Shown one piece after another: positions 34,769-43,579 of a stretch of 64,000 nucleotides of DNA. The stretch is from contig NZ_BCFL01000017.1 in the NCBI RefSeq assembly GCF_002217755.1, positions 883,442-947,441 of the forward strand. The letters run 5' to 3'. The DNA is from Streptomyces hyaluromycini (GTDB lineage Bacteria > Actinomycetota > Actinomycetes > Streptomycetales > Streptomycetaceae). The translations under genes were made by a program, and so were the position numbers. Numbering within the stretch: position 1 is the first letter of the stretch; every line of letters starts with the position of its first letter. Under the pieces are notes generated by a model. That model was given only the letters and a program-made list of their open reading frames with translations. It searched no databases and was not told the DNA's origin.

Positions 34769-35105
34769 TGTCCCCCGACGGACGACGCTGGTGCATCCCC
34801 CGTCGCCTCAGCGTTGTTGCATCGAAGCCATTGCTCCAGCTCGACCGGGACAGTCCCCCTTTCCGCCTCGGTCGTCTTGCTGCAGCGGCCTTGCCGGCCC
34901 CTGCGCCTCCACGTCAACACGCTTTCCGACTGCGGTGGCGGGGTGTGGGGCTGTGTTCGGGGGCGTTCACCTGGGTCCATGGCCGATCGGTCGTCGGCGC
35001 CGGGAGGGGTGTGGGTCCTGCTTGAACGGTCGTGAACGCGGCTGAACGAGACGGAAACTGAGAAGGGGTCACCGCCTCAGACGTTCTCCTCTGCCCAGGT
35101 GTCGC
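34769..35105. other. Spacer without a supported gene (337 bases)
   Basis: The region between the GntR remnant and the lipoprotein gene has poor codon bias in every frame and is probably decayed element DNA. Confidence 0.4.
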
Positions 35106-35969
35106 TCATCCTTTCTGGGCGTCGTCCGCGATCGGGGTGGTGTCCTTGGCCGGCGGGGCTTTGATGGTCATGGGCTGATTGATGTCGAGGAAGGTGATCG
35201 TCAGGTCGAGCGGCCCGTCTCCGGCGTCGGCAAACATGTCGTTGTGCTTGGCCCGCATACGGAACTGTTTGGTGCGGTCGTTGCCGTCTATCCACAGGTC
35301 CATGGTGAGCGGGTTGGAAACTTCGAGCTGTATGAACTGATCGAGGCGCCCTCCGATGAGGCCCCTGCTGTTGACCGTCCCCTTGTAGTGCGTGGTCTTG
35401 GCGCCGTCGACCGCCTCGGTCCCGATCAGACGCAGATCCTTGGACCCGGTCAGAAGCGTGGACTGCGCAGTTGGGTTTGCCTGCAGCTGACTGGGCAGTA
35501 CGCCGTAGGACTGGTTGTCCGCTCCGCCGCGCCCCCATATGGCCGGCGCGGCGCTGAGCCAGCTCTTGCCGTTCAGCTTCTCGGGACGCACCGCACTCCC
35601 GCCGACGTACATCACCTTGCCGACGAACCGGATCTCCAACTGGCCGCGCCTCCCCTGGCCGTTCCCACCCTGGGCGGCCGCAGCGGTCATCGTCATACTC
35701 ATGGCCGGCGGCTGCGTGTTCATGGAGGCCTCGGCCTCCAGACGGCCTCTCCCCGGCACGGTCCCGCTGATCCGATAGCGGAGCGACGTGATGCCCTTGG
35801 CGTTCTTCTCCGCCCTCGCCACGGCCAACGCAGGAGTCACTTTGGGTTGGCCTGCAACCGCTGAACCACTCCTGGCGCCCCCTCCGCAGGCAACCGATCC
35901 CCCTGCGAGCAGTACGGCCACGAACGCCACGCTCGTGACTCTGCGCGGTACGGAAACAAGAACGGACAT
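35106..35969 (-). CDS. LppX/LprAFG-like lipoprotein
   Basis: A 287-residue lipoprotein. A signal peptide with lipobox SVAC at about residue 28 is followed by a beta-rich domain resembling actinobacterial LppX/LprG proteins (SLRYRISGTVPGRGRLEAEA, EIRFVGKVMYVGG, TMDLWIDGNDRTKQFRM). ATG 35969 is preferred, with GTGGGG upstream; 36002 is possible. Family members carry hydrophobic ligands or modulate lipids in the envelope. Not visibly in an operon. Confidence 0.78.
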   Translation of the reverse strand: MSVLVSVPRRVTSVAFVAVLLAGGSVACGGGARSGSAVAGQPKVTPALAVARAEKNAKGITSLRYRISGTVPGRGRLEAEASMNTQPPAMSMTMTAAAAQGGNGQGRRGQLEIRFVGKVMYVGGSAVRPEKLNGKSWLSAAPAIWGRGGADNQSYGVLPSQLQANPTAQSTLLTGSKDLRLIGTEAVDGAKTTHYKGTVNSRGLIGGRLDQFIQLEVSNPLTMDLWIDGNDRTKQFRMRAKHNDMFADAGDGPLDLTITFLDINQPMTIKAPPAKDTTPIADDAQKG

Positions 35970-36185
35970 CCCCACAACCCCCAACATAAATGGCAGATCC
36001 ATGCCAAGGTCGTGAGCCTAACTCGGGATGCGTCCTGATACCTGCTGGGGTATGCGCTGACCTCGGTGAATGGTCGACAGGGGGCCTTGGCAGGCGGTGA
36101 CCCGTTTCCCGTGATTCCCCGCTGTTCCCCGCCCGATCTGGTGCGGTTGTGGTGCGTGCATTCGTCATCCACGCTCGGGCGCCGT

Positions 36186-36374
36186 CTACCGCTTCTGCGC
36201 CCTGTAGCGCTTCATCAGCGCAGATATCCGCACATGGTCAGCCTGGCCGTTGAGCTCGGCCACGAGATCGTCAGGACACAGCTCGTAGAAGTCGCCCCAC
36301 CATCGACGTCCTCGGTTGTCCCAGATCCGGTATCCACCCGGCACGCCTCGGGCGACGTAGCGTCTCCTGCTCAT
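36186..36374 (-). CDS. Small basic hypothetical protein
   Basis: 62 residues (MSRRRYVARGVPGG...) with aromatic/charged core RRWWGDFYELCPDDLVAEL. ATG 36374 overlaps the stop of the upstream zinc-ribbon gene in ATGA, which supports translation. Proteins of this type occur near element-borne genes in streptomycetes, but the function is unknown. Confidence 0.65.
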   Translation of the reverse strand: MSRRRYVARGVPGGYRIWDNRGRRWWGDFYELCPDDLVAELNGQADHVRISALMKRYRAQKR

Positions 36375-36751
36375 GGTCCCCCTGTTCCGGGCACGGTTCG
36401 TGCCGGGTCCTCCCAGGGGTCGTATCGCTTCAGTGCCGCCTGTTCCGGAAGCCCGAGCCGTTCGGCCGCCCGGCGTCGCTCCCGGACCTCTGCAGTCGAC
36501 CGCGGCCGGTAGCCGGGACCGCCGCAACCGCATGAGTGGAAGGTGAGGCCGGCACGCAGCGTGGCCCCAAGCGCTTCCCAAGCGTTCTTGTCTCTATGGC
36601 GAGGGATGGCAAGGTCGTACCCAGCGTTCATCATCGGGGTGCGGCAGCGCGGGCACGGATGCGCTCGTGGCGGTAGTGGGCTCTGCTTGAACGACGACCG
36701 GCAGGCCAGACACACGAAGTGCCGCTTGTAAGGGGCCGCGTATCGGCACAT
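36371..36751 (-). CDS. Zinc-ribbon-like small protein
   Basis: 126 residues. Two CxxC pairs (FVCLACRSSF and HPCPRCRTPM) about 20 residues apart form a probable zinc ribbon, and a further Cys-rich HSCGCGG lies near residue 75. The remainder is Arg-rich, consistent with nucleic-acid binding. Coupled by a four-base overlap to the 62-residue protein. Specific function unknown; both genes may be leftovers of the element at tRNA-Ser(UGA). Confidence 0.7.
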   Translation of the reverse strand: MCRYAAPYKRHFVCLACRSSFKQSPLPPRAHPCPRCRTPMMNAGYDLAIPRHRDKNAWEALGATLRAGLTFHSCGCGGPGYRPRSTAEVRERRRAAERLGLPEQAALKRYDPWEDPARTVPGTGGP

Positions 36752-36872
36752 GCCGACAGAGTAGAGAGGGCGCTTCCCACGCGACCACCGCTTTAGGGGT
36801 TCGATCGCGTGCTCGTTGGCCGCCTCGGCACCCCGCTGCCGCTCCGATGCCCCGGCCTGGGAGAGTGGTCCC

Positions 36873-37268
36873 GTGCTGCTGGATCCTGAGAACACGCTGT
36901 TCGTCCGTGGTGCCACGCCCGTGCTCCTGCTGGCCGGCGCGCCTGTCCACGATGCCTTGCCGTTCCTGACCGCGCCGGACGGGGCGGTGCCGTTGTGCGA
37001 GGGCTGGAGCATCGTTCCCCGACTCACCCTGTGCGTGGTGGACGGACCTGGGGACCACGGGCTCGTCGTCCCTGCTCTCGCTGCGCCGGTGGTCGGCGGG
37101 GCCGACGACGGCACGGCATCTGGCGGCATGGGCGACTGGTGCGCGGATGCCGAGCAGGCCGGCGGAGCAGTCGTTCTGTCGTTGGACCACCTGCCCGAGG
37201 CACTCGACTGGTCTGCCCTGCTGTCCTCGGGCACCGCCCGCGGCGGCTTCATGCCTGCGCTGGCCTGA
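36873..37268 (+). CDS. Hypothetical protein
   Basis: About 131 residues from GTG 36873, which has GGGAGAG 7 bases upstream. Sequence is hydrophobic/acidic (LLDPENTLFVRGATPVLLLA, ALPEALDW-like end) without a recognised domain or clear membrane span. Divergent from the zinc-ribbon gene. Function unknown. Confidence 0.5.
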   Translation: MLLDPENTLFVRGATPVLLLAGAPVHDALPFLTAPDGAVPLCEGWSIVPRLTLCVVDGPGDHGLVVPALAAPVVGGADDGTASGGMGDWCADAEQAGGAVVLSLDHLPEALDWSALLSSGTARGGFMPALA

Positions 37269-37440
37269 CCGTAGGAGCGTCGGGGCAACGCGGTATGCCG
37301 GCGCATCTGTGTGGTCCGCCACGTGCGAGCAGGTCAAGAAGAGGACTGCACGATCTCGGTCGACTGAAGCGGGCGGGTGCATGGCCGGTCCATGCCCGGC
37401 TCCGGCCGGCCCGCATGGTCGGGATGGGAAGGTGTCGGGC

Positions 37441-38346
37441 ATGCGCTCAGCCGACTGGTACCTGACCGACGACGTCGACGACTTCCTCGCCCGGGCCGGG
37501 GACTTCCTGCGCTCGCGTCCCGGCCTGCACGTCATGCAGTTGACGTGGGCCGAGAGAGTGCGGGTGCGCGGGGCGGAGGCGTTCGGCACCGAGGCCCCCG
37601 TCTTCGGCGTGCTGGAGCAGGCGGGCGAGGCCCGCGCCACCTTCTACGGCCTCCCGCCCCGCGGCCTGGGCCTCTCCCCGCTCACGCCCGAGCAGGCCGA
37701 CTCCCTCGCCGCCCGCCTGGCCGCCCTCGGGCACTCCCTTCCCACCGTCAGCGCTGACCACGGCTCGGCCACCGCTTTCGCCGAAGCCTGGCAGCGGCAC
37801 ACCGGCGCGACGCCGAGACTCCGCGACACGCGGCTGCGCCTCTACCGCCTCGGCACGCTCACCCCACCGGATCCGATGCCGGCCGGCCGGGGCCGTGTCC
37901 TGGGCGAGCAGGACCTCGAACAGGCCATGTTCTGGTGCGGCGAGTTCGCCAGGGCCGTCGGGGAGGGCGTCGCCATCGACGCCGGCACCTGGGCCGGCAC
38001 GCGCTACGCGGACAAGGGCTACACGCTCTGGGAGACCCCGGACGGCACGCCCGTCTCCGTCGCGGGCCTGAACCCGATGATCGGCGGCCAGATCCAGGTG
38101 GACGTCGTCTACACCCCGTCCCAGCTGCGCGGCCGAGGCTACGCGGGTGCCGTGACGGCGGAGGTCAGCCGGGCCGCGCTGGCCGCGGGCGCGCAGGACG
38201 TCGTCCTGTTCGCGGACCTGTCCAACCCCACCAGCAACGCCCTCTACCAGCGCCTCGGATACGCCGGGCTCACCGACTGGAGCGTGTACGACTTCGGGTA
38301 CGACTTCGGGTATGACTTCCCGACAGCCGCGCCGGCAACCGCTTGA
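37441..38346 (+). CDS. GNAT-family acetyltransferase, two-domain
   Basis: A 301-residue protein. The C-terminal GNAT domain (about 155-285) contains the acetyl-CoA loop PSQLRGRGYAGAVTAEV and the NPTSNALYQRLGY signature. The N-terminal half is a degenerate GNAT-like region. The end repeats YDFG three times (YDFGYDFGYDF), encoded by a short duplicated segment, directly followed by 9-bp tandem repeats. ATG 37441 has GGAAGG upstream. Substrate unknown. Confidence 0.87.
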   Translation: MRSADWYLTDDVDDFLARAGDFLRSRPGLHVMQLTWAERVRVRGAEAFGTEAPVFGVLEQAGEARATFYGLPPRGLGLSPLTPEQADSLAARLAALGHSLPTVSADHGSATAFAEAWQRHTGATPRLRDTRLRLYRLGTLTPPDPMPAGRGRVLGEQDLEQAMFWCGEFARAVGEGVAIDAGTWAGTRYADKGYTLWETPDGTPVSVAGLNPMIGGQIQVDVVYTPSQLRGRGYAGAVTAEVSRAALAAGAQDVVLFADLSNPTSNALYQRLGYAGLTDWSVYDFGYDFGYDFPTAAPATA

Positions 38347-38390
38347 GAACTCTGCGGGGAACTCTGTGGGGAACTCCGCGGGGTTTGCGC

Positions 38391-38435
38391 GAGCTGCGGG
38401 AGCTGCGGGAGCTGCGGGAGCTGCGCGGTCTGCGG
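38391..38435. repeat. 9-bp tandem repeat (GAGCTGCGG x4)
   Basis: Four exact copies at 38391-38426, then a diverged one, between two convergent genes. Preceded by three GGAACTCYGYG-like units. Together with the adjacent YDFG-coding repeat this marks a slippage-prone spot. Confidence 0.85.
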
Positions 38436-38437
38436 GA

Positions 38438-39474
38438 TCAGCCTGTGCGCCAGTCGTTGATCCGCTTCTCCCACTGCCTGTCGTCCGTCGTCTCCATGAA
38501 CTCGCGGCGGTTGATGAGCAGGTAGATGTCGCCCGGGGACGGGGCGGCGGTGCTGAGGATGAGGGGTTTGCCGGCGTTGAGGAGGCCACCGAGGAAGCGG
38601 CCGTAGAGGTCGGTGAAGCGGGTCTCGGCCGCGGTGATGTCCGCACGGGTGAGGACGAGAGGGCTGGTGTCCGACCAGTCCGTGAGGACCAGCCGGTCGG
38701 AGTGCAGGACGATCCGCCCGCGACGCTGGAAGAGGGCCTTCTGGCTGACCAGCGCCGCGGTGATGGTGCTCAGCGCGTGGATCCCCACCGCGCGGGCCTC
38801 CCGGGCCACCGCCGCGTACACCTGGCCGATCAGTTCCGGGTCGAAGGTCGCGCCGAGTGCCGGCCCCTCCGGGAACATCGTCGAACCGGGGCCCACGGAA
38901 CCGTGTGTGCCCTCGCTGATCTCCAGCAGCGGAATGCCGAGCCGGGTGTCACGGGCGAGGCGCTGGAGCCGGTTGTGCTGCTCGGCCTGCTCGCGTGGCG
39001 TGAGCGGGTGCGGTACCTCGACAGAACCGGACAGGGTCTGGTTGACCAGGCCGAAGAAACCGCCGCCCGGGCCGAGCCGGAGCTGCCCGGCGCCCGTGCC
39101 GACCACGGTCCGGCCGCGTACGTACGCCTCCCGGTTCGCCACCGTGCCCGTCGGGTCCGTGGAATCGCCGAGCAGCTCCTGGGGGAGACAGACCGGGATG
39201 TTCAGCTGGCCGATCTTGTCGGCCACTGTCATGCGGGCCAGCAGTGCTTCGACGCGTCGGGAGGCCGAGCCGCCCGCCCGCCGGTCCGACGCCGGCGTGC
39301 ACCCGCAGTCGGGCTCGGGCTCGGGCTCGGGGTCGGGCTCGGGCTCGGGGTCGGGCTCGGGGTCGGGGTCGGGCTCGGGGTCGGAGCCGCGGCCAGGGCC
39401 GAGGCCGGGGCCGCCCCGGCTGTCACCGCGGCCGCGCCCACCAGCGCTCGCCGGGAAATCTTCGCCTGATCCAT
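38438..39474 (-). pseudogene. Chimeric remnant: Tat signal + glycoside hydrolase 3 N-terminus + unrelated C-terminus
   Basis: ATG 39474 encodes a Tat signal (AKISRRALVGAAAVTAG) and a Thr/Pro/Ser repeat linker, but that frame ends at 39229. Glycoside hydrolase 3 sequence (RVEALLARMTVADKIGQLN, GTHGSVGPGSTMFPEGPALG, REARAVGIHALST) continues in another frame, so an indel lies in the GGGCTC/GGGGTC repeat tract at about 39305-39390. The hydrolase stops after HALST, before the usual catalytic Asp. A different ending (GRIVLHSDRLVLTDWSD, GDIYLLINRREFMETTDDR) resembling a small PH-like hypothetical protein follows. A deletion fusion plus frameshift is the simplest reading. Confidence 0.75.
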
Positions 39475-39705
39475 ACCGCCAGCATGGCGAGCGGACCCCG
39501 CCCGGATCAGCTCCCGAAAGTCTCCCTCCGCGCATCTTTCGTCGCTGCCTCGGCATCCCGAAGGCATCCCGAAGGCCTCCCGAAGTCGCATCGGGGCGGG
39601 CAGTACGCCCTCAGAGCTCGTAGTCCTGCGCCGGCTCTTCCCAGGCCACCTCCCGCAGTCCTCGGTCCGCGTCGTGGCCCGACGGCGGCTGGGGGTGTTC
39701 GAATT

Positions 39706-40581
39706 TCAGGGCCGGCGGCCGGTCATACGGGCCGCCGACGCGATCGTCGCGCGGGCCTCGTGTTCCGTCAGGCCCGTGTGGACCGCCGCGTCGATCAGCG
39801 GGGCCCGCAGGGCTCGGCCGATGCCGTTCTCGTAGGCGCGGCAGGCCGCCCAGAAGAGGCGGGTGTTGCGCTGGCCCTCGTGGGCGGAGAGGACGAACTG
39901 GACCAGGCCCTGGCCGCGGTTGCCGACCGAGGGATGGGTCGAGGGGTGCGGCGCGCGTGGCGGCGGGAGCAGGAGGCGGAGGAGGGACGGGGGGCAGGGT
40001 GCGGGGACCAGGTGCTCGGTGCCGGGGGCGGTGGCGTAGACGCCGTGGTCGGTACGGGAGCCGGGGCCGACCAGGTAGCCGCCGGCGCCCCGGATGTCGA
40101 TGCCGGGGGCCAGGCGGCTCGCCGAGTTGGGGATCACGGCGTCCGGGGGGCCGGTCAGCCAGAGGTGGCGGCCGCCGCTCGGGGTGAGGACGACGACCGT
40201 CGGCGGGAGGGTGAACAGGTGCCGCAGAGCCAGTTCGCGCAGGGCGGAGGTGGCGTCCGTACCGGACTTCACGTCGAGATCGATGCCGATCAGGCGGTAC
40301 GGGGGCAGCCCGCAGGCGATGCCGTAGCCGGTCGCCCAGGGCGCCGCGGCGAACAGTTCGCGGATGCGGGCCGGGTCGGTGGTGGCGTCGTACACCCCGT
40401 GGCCGGGGCGGCCGCACTCGCCGTGGCAGGGCGGCAGTGCGGGGTCCGGGTCGTGGCGGTGCGGGGAGCGCAGGGCCGGGAGCTTCGTGCGGGACAGGGG
40501 GATGACGGCCAGGCCGCGCTCGGCGGCTGACAGGGCGTGTGCGAGGGCCAGCGTCGTGGCCTGCCGATCGGTGGTGGCCAT
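39706..40581 (-). CDS. Bifunctional DNA primase/polymerase (Prim-Pol) domain protein
   Basis: A 291-residue archaeo-eukaryotic-primase-superfamily protein. A Cys/His metal-type segment (PCHGECGRPGHGVYDAT) precedes the catalytic DhD (LIGIDLDVKSG), SGGRHLWL supplies the SxH motif, and GAGGYLVGPGS supplies the later nucleotide-binding block. All catalytic positions are present. The C-terminal helical part ends ASAARMTGRRP. ATG 40581 has TGGAG upstream. No helicase or replication-initiation gene is adjacent, so a repair role or an element origin is possible. Confidence 0.88.
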   Translation of the reverse strand: MATTDRQATTLALAHALSAAERGLAVIPLSRTKLPALRSPHRHDPDPALPPCHGECGRPGHGVYDATTDPARIRELFAAAPWATGYGIACGLPPYRLIGIDLDVKSGTDATSALRELALRHLFTLPPTVVVLTPSGGRHLWLTGPPDAVIPNSASRLAPGIDIRGAGGYLVGPGSRTDHGVYATAPGTEHLVPAPCPPSLLRLLLPPPRAPHPSTHPSVGNRGQGLVQFVLSAHEGQRNTRLFWAACRAYENGIGRALRAPLIDAAVHTGLTEHEARATIASAARMTGRRP

Positions 40582-40696
40582 GGCTCCATGTTCGTACGTG
40601 CGTTCGAAAAAGGGAAGAGGGCGCCGGTGTGACACGCCGAGGGCGGTGACTTCGCCGCAGGCCCGGGACGGAACGGTTTTTCCCTTGGAGTACCTG

Positions 40697-40795
40697 ATGG
40701 TGGTGGATGTCCTGGGTGGTCACGGCTGGGACGGGAGTCAACCAAAGATGGCGAAAAGGGTTTATCGACTTGTCATCACGCTTGAGGGCGAATAA
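40697..40795 (+). CDS. Possible small ORF (32 residues)
   Basis: ATG 40697 has TTGGAG 6 bases upstream and encodes a basic peptide ending VYRLVITLEGE. It lies in the 361-base spacer between divergent genes. No domain and no independent support. Confidence 0.2.
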   Translation: MVVDVLGGHGWDGSQPKMAKRVYRLVITLEGE

Positions 40796-40942
40796 CGGCT
40801 TCCGGGGTGGTTCGCCGGGGATTCGGTGGGCAACTCTGGTCTCGCGACGTCGATGACAACCACCGAGGCGGTCGGCCAACTGCCCCGGAAAAAGCCTTAC
40901 TTGACGTACTTCCGGCACTGCCGGGCTCTGAGAGGAAACAAC

Positions 40943-41260
40943 ATGGCAAGCATCCGTACCGCCCGCGTTCTCGCCGCCGTCTCCGCACTCCCGCTCGCCG
41001 CCGCCCTCTTCGCCGGTGTCGCTGCGGCGGACAACGGCGCGATCGCGGACAACGGATCGAGCGCCAACGCTGGCGTGGCGGGCATCATCGGCAGCGGAGT
41101 CGGCCACGACAACAACGGCAACTCCGCCACCACCCAGCAGAACGCGGTGGGCAACGGCGCCTCGAACCAGAGCAACACCGCTCAGGTCAAGGGCTCCGCC
41201 TGGACCGCGATCCAGCAGGGCAACGACAACGTCGCCGTCCACTTCACCCAGCTGTGGTAA
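40943..41260 (+). CDS. Small secreted protein, Asn/Gly/Ser-rich
   Basis: A 105-residue precursor. A signal peptide ends near VAAADNG. The mature part (about 80 residues) contains Asn/Gly/Gln-rich units (DNNGNSATTQQNAVGNG, NQSNTAQ) and no Cys. Composition recalls small surface proteins of streptomycetes and curli-like repeats, but the chaplin and rodlin signatures are missing. ATG 40943 follows GAGAGGAAACAAC. Surface function inferred only. Confidence 0.7.
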   Translation: MASIRTARVLAAVSALPLAAALFAGVAAADNGAIADNGSSANAGVAGIIGSGVGHDNNGNSATTQQNAVGNGASNQSNTAQVKGSAWTAIQQGNDNVAVHFTQLW

Positions 41261-41441
41261 GCCCCGGCTGAGCCCTGGTGGGGGTGTGGTCTGTGGGGAT
41301 GGGCAGTGCGTCCGTGCGGCGGTGCTTCGGCACCGCCGCGCAGGCGTTTTCCGGCCCCCTTCGCCGTCCCCTTCGCCGTCCCCTCCGCCGCCCCTCCGTC
41401 GGTGCCTCCGCCAACCCGCTCGACCTTGACAGTGGGCCGTA

Positions 41442-41458
41442 TCTGACGGACAGTCAGA
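41442..41458. promoter_or_regulatory. Palindromic operator candidate upstream of the igr-like operon
   Basis: TCTGAC, 5-base spacer, GTCAGA: a perfect 6+6 inverted repeat ending 4 bases before the first ATG, with TTGACA at 41426-41431. Size and form fit a TetR-family operator; no regulator gene is adjacent. Confidence 0.5.
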
Positions 41459-41462
41459 AACC

Positions 41463-42632
41463 ATGCATCTGGCTCCCACCGAACGCCAGCAGCGGCTGCG
41501 TGCCGAACTCCGCGCCTACTTCAGGGCCTTGATCCCGTCCACCGCACCCGAGACGCCCGCCGAACGCCGTGCCCTGCTGCGCCGCATCGGCGCGGACGGC
41601 CTGCTCGGCCTCGGCTGGCCCGTCGAGTACGGCGGTCAGGGCCGGGGCGCCGACGAGCAGTTCGTGTTCTTCGACGAGGCGTACCGGGCCGGCGCCCCCG
41701 TCTCCATGGTCACCCTGAACACGGTCGGGCCGACGCTGATGAAGTACGGCAGCGAGGAGCAGAAGGCCCGCCTCCTGCCCGGCATCCTCCGCGGCGACCT
41801 CGTCTTCGCCATCGGCTACAGCGAACCCTCCGCCGGCACCGACCTGGCCTCGCTGCGCACCCGGGCGGTACGGGACGGCGACGGCTGGCGGATCGACGGG
41901 CAGAAGATCTTCACCTCGGGCGCCCAGCACGCCGACTGGATCTGGCTGGCCTGCCGGACCGACCCCGAGGCGCCCAGGCACCGCGGCATCTCGATCCTCC
42001 TGGTCCCCACCGACGCCCCCGGGTTCTCCTGGACCCCGATCGAGACCGTGGGCGGCCAGATCACGACAGCGACGTACTACGACGGCGTCCGCGTCCCCGC
42101 CGGGAACCTGGTCGGCACCGAGCACGACGGCTGGTCGCTCATCACCAACCAGCTCAACCACGAGCGGGTCGCCCTCGCCGCGACCGGCATGCAGGCCGAG
42201 GACTTCTACACGGCCGCGCTGGCCGCCGCCCGCACCCCCGATCCGGTGACCGGGCGACGCCGTGTTGACGAGCCGTGGATTCGTTTTCGGCTGGCCGAGG
42301 CGCATGCCCGGCTGGCGGCGAACCGCCTGCTCAGCTGGCGTCTGGTGGGGGATGCGGGGGCGGGCCGGGTGGCCCCCGCGGAGGCCAGCGGGGTGAAGTT
42401 CGCGGGAACGGAATCGGCAGTCGCGACGTATCGCATGTGTCAGGAGATCGTCGGCGAGGCGGCATTGATCCGGTCCGGCTCGCCGGGGGCGTTCGGGAAC
42501 GGCGAACTGGAGCGGCTCAACAGGGCGGCGCAGATCAACACGTTCGGGGGCGGGGTGAGCGAGGTGCAGCGGGAGATCGTCGCGACGATGCGGCTCGGGA
42601 TGCGGAGGGGTGGCCGTGGCCGGGGGGACTGA
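41463..42632 (+). CDS. Acyl-CoA dehydrogenase, FadE29/ChsE2-like
   Basis: A 389-residue flavoprotein dehydrogenase. The N-terminal helical domain (FRALIPSTAPETPAERRALL), the FAD/substrate block (AIGYSEPSAGTDLASLRTRA, DGWRIDGQKIFTSGAQHADW) and the C-terminal domain (INTFGGGVSEVQREIVATMRLG) are complete. Length and operon position match mycobacterial FadE29 (ChsE2), which pairs with FadE28 as a heteromeric steroid side-chain dehydrogenase. It is the first of five overlapping genes. Steroid-type substrate is inferred from synteny. Confidence 0.88.
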   Translation: MHLAPTERQQRLRAELRAYFRALIPSTAPETPAERRALLRRIGADGLLGLGWPVEYGGQGRGADEQFVFFDEAYRAGAPVSMVTLNTVGPTLMKYGSEEQKARLLPGILRGDLVFAIGYSEPSAGTDLASLRTRAVRDGDGWRIDGQKIFTSGAQHADWIWLACRTDPEAPRHRGISILLVPTDAPGFSWTPIETVGGQITTATYYDGVRVPAGNLVGTEHDGWSLITNQLNHERVALAATGMQAEDFYTAALAAARTPDPVTGRRRVDEPWIRFRLAEAHARLAANRLLSWRLVGDAGAGRVAPAEASGVKFAGTESAVATYRMCQEIVGEAALIRSGSPGAFGNGELERLNRAAQINTFGGGVSEVQREIVATMRLGMRRGGRGRGD

Positions 42633-43578
42633 CGAGCTGGGGGCGCGGCTCAAGGCGTACGAGGGGCAGCCGGCCTCCCGGGCGGGCACCGGCAAGGACC
42701 CGGTCAACCTGCCCATGATCCGGCACTGGTGCGAGGCGATGGGCGACACGAACCCGGCGTACGAGGGGCCGGACGCGATCGCCCCGCCCACCATGCTCCA
42801 GGCCTGGACGATGGGCGGCCTCTCCGGGAACACGGCACGCACCGGCGCGTACGACGAGATGTCCGCCCTGCTCGACGAGGCGGGCTGTGTCTCGATCGTC
42901 GCCACCGACTGCGAGCAGGAGTACCTGCGCCCGCTCCGGCCGGGCGACGAGCTGGTCTTCGACACGGTGATCGAGTCGGTGTCCGGGCGGAAGACGACGA
43001 AGCTGGGCACGGGCTACTTCGTCACCACGCGCACGGACATCCGGGTCGGCGGGGAGCTGGTGGGCGTCCACCGCCTCCGCGTCCTCAAGTACGCGCCCGC
43101 GGGCAAGCCGGCCAAGGCTCCGCCGCGCCCCCGCCCGGTGGTCAACCGGGACAACGCCGGCTTCTGGGAGGGCGTGGCCGGGAAGCGGCTCCTCGTCCAG
43201 CGCTGCGCCGGCTGCGGCACCCTGCGCCACCCCTGGCTGCCGGGCTGCAACGCCTGCGGCTCCCTGGACTGGGACACGGTCGAGTCGTCCGGCGAGGGCA
43301 CGGTCTATTCGTACGTCGTGATGCACCACCCGCCCTTCCCTGCCTTCGACCCTCCCTACGCGGTCGGCCTGATCGAGCTCGCCGAGGGCGTGCGGATGGT
43401 GGGCAACGTGGTGGGGGTGCCGTACGACAAGGTGCGGATCGGGCTGCCGGTACGGGTGGAGTTCCGCCGGTACGAGGACGCGGAGGGGGCGCTGACCCTG
43501 CCCGTCTTCCGGGCCGCCGACGCACTCGACGCGCTCGGCGATCGCGGTGCTCCCGGCGCTCCCGGCGGGGAGGTCTGA
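42616..43578 (+). CDS. MaoC-like hydratase with DUF35 OB-fold, ChsH2-like
   Basis: About 320 residues. The N-terminal half is a MaoC-type hot-dog domain (MIRHWCEAMGDTNPAY). The C-terminal half is a DUF35 zinc ribbon and OB-fold (RCAGCGTLRHPWLPGCNACGS with four Cys, then GTVYSYVVMHHPPFPAF). This exact two-domain layout is that of ChsH2, which forms a hydratase with ChsH1 and docks the Ltp2 aldolase through DUF35. GTG 42616 is favoured by GGAGGGG; GTG 42610 is possible. It overlaps the preceding gene. Confidence 0.9.
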   Translation: MAGGTDELGARLKAYEGQPASRAGTGKDPVNLPMIRHWCEAMGDTNPAYEGPDAIAPPTMLQAWTMGGLSGNTARTGAYDEMSALLDEAGCVSIVATDCEQEYLRPLRPGDELVFDTVIESVSGRKTTKLGTGYFVTTRTDIRVGGELVGVHRLRVLKYAPAGKPAKAPPRPRPVVNRDNAGFWEGVAGKRLLVQRCAGCGTLRHPWLPGCNACGSLDWDTVESSGEGTVYSYVVMHHPPFPAFDPPYAVGLIELAEGVRMVGNVVGVPYDKVRIGLPVRVEFRRYEDAEGALTLPVFRAADALDALGDRGAPGAPGGEV

Positions 43579-43579
43579 C

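Noticed and set aside
39305..39390. Phase-variable contingency repeat in the glycoside hydrolase gene
   Set aside because: The repeat unit is six bases, so copy change would not shift the frame; the downstream hydrolase is truncated anyway.
40943..41260. Chaplin or rodlin
   Set aside because: Secreted, small and Asn/Gly-rich, but it lacks the chaplin Cys pair and hydrophobic core and does not match rodlin length or sequence.
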